Part shown: one piece after another, positions 60,821 through 62,849 of the stretch | How positions within the stretch are numbered: position 1 is the first letter of the stretch | Layout: each line of letters starts with the position of its first letter | Assembly: GCF_900167095.1 (NCBI RefSeq) | Contig: NZ_FUXG01000016.1 | Coordinates: 1-62,849 of the forward strand | DNA length: 62,849 bases | From: Oceanospirillum multiglobuliferum | GTDB taxonomy: Bacteria > Pseudomonadota > Gammaproteobacteria > Pseudomonadales > Halomonadaceae | Direction of reading: 5' to 3' | Position numbers and translations under genes: made by a program | Notes under the pieces: generated by a model | Told to the model about the DNA's origin: nothing | Databases searched by the model: none | The model's input: the letters and a program-made list of their open reading frames with translations, nothing else

Positions 60821-62062
60821 ATGGCTAGACTGACCACCCCTTTAACGAATACTGAAGTAAAGCAAGCAAAGCCCAAAGACAAGGAATACTCACTATCTGA
60901 CGGCAACGGCTTAGCACTAAGGGTTAAACCTAACGGCTCAAAGCTCTGGCTTTTTAATTACACACCCCCTTTCAAGAAAAACCGAACCAATATAAGTTTT
61001 GGTAGCTATCCTGATATATCACTGGCAGATGCTAGAAAAAAGTCGGCAGAAGCTAGACGCTTGCTAAAAAGTGACATAGACCCAAAGCAACATTGGAACG
61101 AACAGCGCCAACAAACAACACAAGCCTATAACAACACCTTTAAAGCCGTTGCCGAACTTTGGATAGAGGTGAAACAGAAAAATGTTTCCAAAGGTCATGC
61201 GAAAGATATTTTCAGATCGCTAGAACTACACGCATTTCCTAGCTTTGGCGATACACCCATTCATCTACTAAAAGCCCCTATCACTATTCAAGCACTCAAA
61301 CCATTAGAGGCCAAAGGCAGCCTAGACACTGTAAAAAGAATGTGCCAAAGGATTAATGAAGTGATGTATTTTGCCGTGAATAGTGGACTGATCGAGGCTA
61401 ACCCTCTAGCAAAAATTAGTGCCATATTTGAGCCGCCTAAAAAACAACACTATCCCACCATTAAGCCGGACGAACTCCCCAAGTTTTTGCACGACCTCGC
61501 CAATGCTAACATTAAGAGAACCACCCGCTGCCTGATCGAATGGCAGTTGCATACAATGATCAGACCGAATGAGGCCGCAGGCGCTCGCTGGGATGAGATA
61601 GATTTTGATAACCGAATCTGGACAATTCCCGCCATTAGGATGAAAAAAAAGTTAGAACATAAAGTCCCATTGTCCGACCAATGCCTAGCGCTACTGGAAA
61701 CGATGAAACCCATCAGCCAATACAGTGAGTATATTTTCCCCAGTGATCGAAACTCTAAGAAACCCACCAACTCCAGCACTGCCAATGTGGCAATTAAACG
61801 CATGGGGTACGGTGGTTTACTCGTTTCTCACGGACTCAGAGCGTTAGCCAGTACCACCCTGAATGAGCAAGGTTTTGATTTTGATGTGGTCGAATCAGCA
61901 CTTGCCCATATTGAAAAAAATGAGGTTCGCAGAGCCTACAACCGAGCGGAATATATCGAACGCAGACGCAAGCTAATGGAGTGGTGGAGCCAACATATAG
62001 AACAGGCCGCTATGGGTAATTTGAGTATGGCAAGCGGCCATAAGATGCTGAGGTCTGTTTAG
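60821..62062 (+). CDS. int: Tyrosine-type site-specific integrase
   Basis: A 413-residue integrase of the P4/DUF4102 type. It has an N-terminal arm-binding domain (SDGNGLALRVKPNGSKLW), a core-binding domain, and a catalytic domain with R248, H337-x-x-R340, H363 and nucleophile Y373, all present. Adjacent to ssrA, the likely attachment site. ATG at 60821. Confidence 0.93.
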   Translation: MARLTTPLTNTEVKQAKPKDKEYSLSDGNGLALRVKPNGSKLWLFNYTPPFKKNRTNISFGSYPDISLADARKKSAEARRLLKSDIDPKQHWNEQRQQTTQAYNNTFKAVAELWIEVKQKNVSKGHAKDIFRSLELHAFPSFGDTPIHLLKAPITIQALKPLEAKGSLDTVKRMCQRINEVMYFAVNSGLIEANPLAKISAIFEPPKKQHYPTIKPDELPKFLHDLANANIKRTTRCLIEWQLHTMIRPNEAAGARWDEIDFDNRIWTIPAIRMKKKLEHKVPLSDQCLALLETMKPISQYSEYIFPSDRNSKKPTNSSTANVAIKRMGYGGLLVSHGLRALASTTLNEQGFDFDVVESALAHIEKNEVRRAYNRAEYIERRRKLMEWWSQHIEQAAMGNLSMASGHKMLRSV

Positions 62063-62124
62063 TGATGATCCAGTCGAATTATGAGAGATGCCGATAACGT
62101 GGTTAGTCTGAGGGAGATTAGAGT

Positions 62125-62490
62125 ATGACGGATTTATACGGGCTAAATGCAGAACTATACTTTATGTATGGGGATCCTAGAGAGTTAGCCAAGTGGATCA
62201 GGCAAGGTGGGGAAATAACACCATCTATGCGGCTACTTATTGCTGATGCATTAGACGGCAGCCAGAAAAAACGGCCTGGTCAAAAAAGAACATGGGAAAA
62301 ACAAATGATAGAACTTGAGATTGTTCAACGCCTAGAGTATATGGAATTGCTATACCAGAACAAAAGAGGATATAAAACTAAGGCGTTAGAAGCGATAGCG
62401 GAAAACTTAGGGATTAGCGTTGAAGCATTGAAACTATACAGGAAAAACATCAGGTGCTGGCGCAAGCAACAGTTTAAGGGTAGTGAATGA
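62125..62490 (+). CDS. Hypothetical protein with possible helix-turn-helix
   Basis: A 121-residue acidic-to-basic protein with no family I recognise. The C-terminal part (ALEAIAENLGISVEALKLYRKNI) looks like a helix-turn-helix of the kind that scans DNA in phage or element regulators. Its stop codon (62488-62490) directly abuts the end of the IS256-type element, so the natural C-terminus could have been longer. AGGGAG lies about 8 bases before the ATG. Confidence 0.6.
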   Translation: MTDLYGLNAELYFMYGDPRELAKWIRQGGEITPSMRLLIADALDGSQKKRPGQKRTWEKQMIELEIVQRLEYMELLYQNKRGYKTKALEAIAENLGISVEALKLYRKNIRCWRKQQFKGSE

Positions 62491-62849
62491 GGGTGTTCAT
62501 AGTTCTGTGTCACCCATTTCTTAAAGATCGACGTGCTGGTCTATTCGGCCTTCGAAGTGGATGCTCAACTGAGACAATGTCAGGTTCCAGTTTTGCACCG
62601 GATGCGTCCACTTCTCTGATGCCTTCAACATACCCGCGTATAGCAGCTTGAGCAATGCATTTTCATTAGCAAAGCCCCCTTTCGTCTTGGTCAGTTTACG
62701 GAACTGACGGTGCACCGCTTCAACCGCATTCGTTGTATAAATCGCCCTTCGCACTTGCTCTGGGTATTTGAAGTAAACTGAGAGATTTTCCCACTTACTC
62801 CGCCAAGACTTTATCACCAGCGGGTACTGAGCACCCCATTTCGCTTCCA
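62491..62849. mobile_element. IS256-family insertion sequence (partial)
   Basis: A transposase fragment of the IS256 (mutator) type occupies the window end. The sequence GGGTGTTCATAGTTCTGTG from 62491 resembles IS256-family terminal repeats and probably is the end downstream of the transposase stop. The other end is outside the window, so target duplication cannot be tested. Confidence 0.75.
62521..62849 (-). CDS. IS256-family transposase, C-terminal part
   Basis: The frame is open to the right edge (reading EAKWGAQYPL ahead of VIKSWR), and the gene starts beyond it. The visible 109 residues carry the family hallmark IYTTNAVEAVHRQFRKLTK, which includes the catalytic glutamate region of the DDE triad. 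The rest cannot be judged for intactness. Confidence 0.88.
   Translation of the reverse strand, partial: EAKWGAQYPLVIKSWRSKWENLSVYFKYPEQVRRAIYTTNAVEAVHRQFRKLTKTKGGFANENALLKLLYAGMLKASEKWTHPVQNWNLTLSQLSIHFEGRIDQHVDL

Larger units (their letters stand above)
60655..62849. mobile_element. Left end of an integrative element at ssrA
   Basis: Directly downstream of the ssrA 3' end comes a tyrosine integrase pointing away from ssrA, then an unknown gene and an IS256-type element. Integration at the 3' end of ssrA is a well-known target choice for such integrases. No second copy of the ssrA 3' end occurs in the window, so the right attachment site must lie outside. Confidence 0.75.

Overview
The window is chromosomal DNA of a gammaproteobacterium of moderate GC content. 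Gene order matches Pseudomonas and its marine relatives (Oceanospirillales-type bacteria) far better than enterics: tyrS next to an rrn operon with an M23 peptidase, anmK and erpA behind it; dksA-gluQ-cbrX-cbrA-cbrB-crcZ-pcnB-folK-panBC; and fur-bamE-rnfH-ratA-smpB-ssrA. The genus cannot be named from the sequence alone.

Layout. 1-512: leader and tandem promoters of an rrn operon that runs leftwards out of the window, then the tyrS terminator. 513-7023: tyrS, an M23 endopeptidase and anmK (wall turnover and recycling), erpA, a bactofilin, a coiled-coil membrane protein, and argC. 7135-12224: ClC transporter, hemJ, thiD, thiE and hemL. 12355-16815: an aminoglycoside-phosphotransferase-like/P-loop kinase fusion, a pentapeptide-repeat protein, a small Rieske protein, sfsA and an aminotransferase. 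17105-25912: dksA, gluQ, the carbon-source two-component system CbrA/CbrB with its small leader ORF cbrX, a CrcZ-like regulatory RNA with a sigma-54 promoter and repeated A-rich Hfq/Crc-type motifs, then pcnB and folK. 26021-29477: panB, panC, panD and a thiolase. 29572-43954 (minus): the classic transcription/translation block ftsH-folP-glmM-tpiA-secG-tRNA-Leu-tRNA-fMet-rimP-nusA-infB-rbfA-truB-rpsO-pnp. 44062-44330 holds the decayed 3' half of rlmE, which normally sits intact between ftsH and yhbY. 44453-51891: yhbY, greA, carB, carA, dapB and cysE. 52080-56042: dnaJ, dnaK and grpE with heat-shock promoters. 56249-60654: recN, fur, bamE, rnfH, ratA, smpB and tmRNA. 60655-62849: the left end of an integrative element inserted at the 3' end of ssrA (tyrosine integrase, one unknown gene), interrupted by an IS256-type element that runs out of the window.

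The most notable items are the CbrAB/CrcZ-type catabolite-repression RNA locus, complete with enhancer-like dyads, a -24/-12 promoter and four identical 12-base motifs; the rlmE relic; a terminator-like hairpin whose arms flank the folP start codon; an initiator tRNA with an unusual acceptor end; and a terminator that overlaps the gluQ ribosome-binding site. All calls come from reading the sequence and the translated frames; no database or folding program was run.
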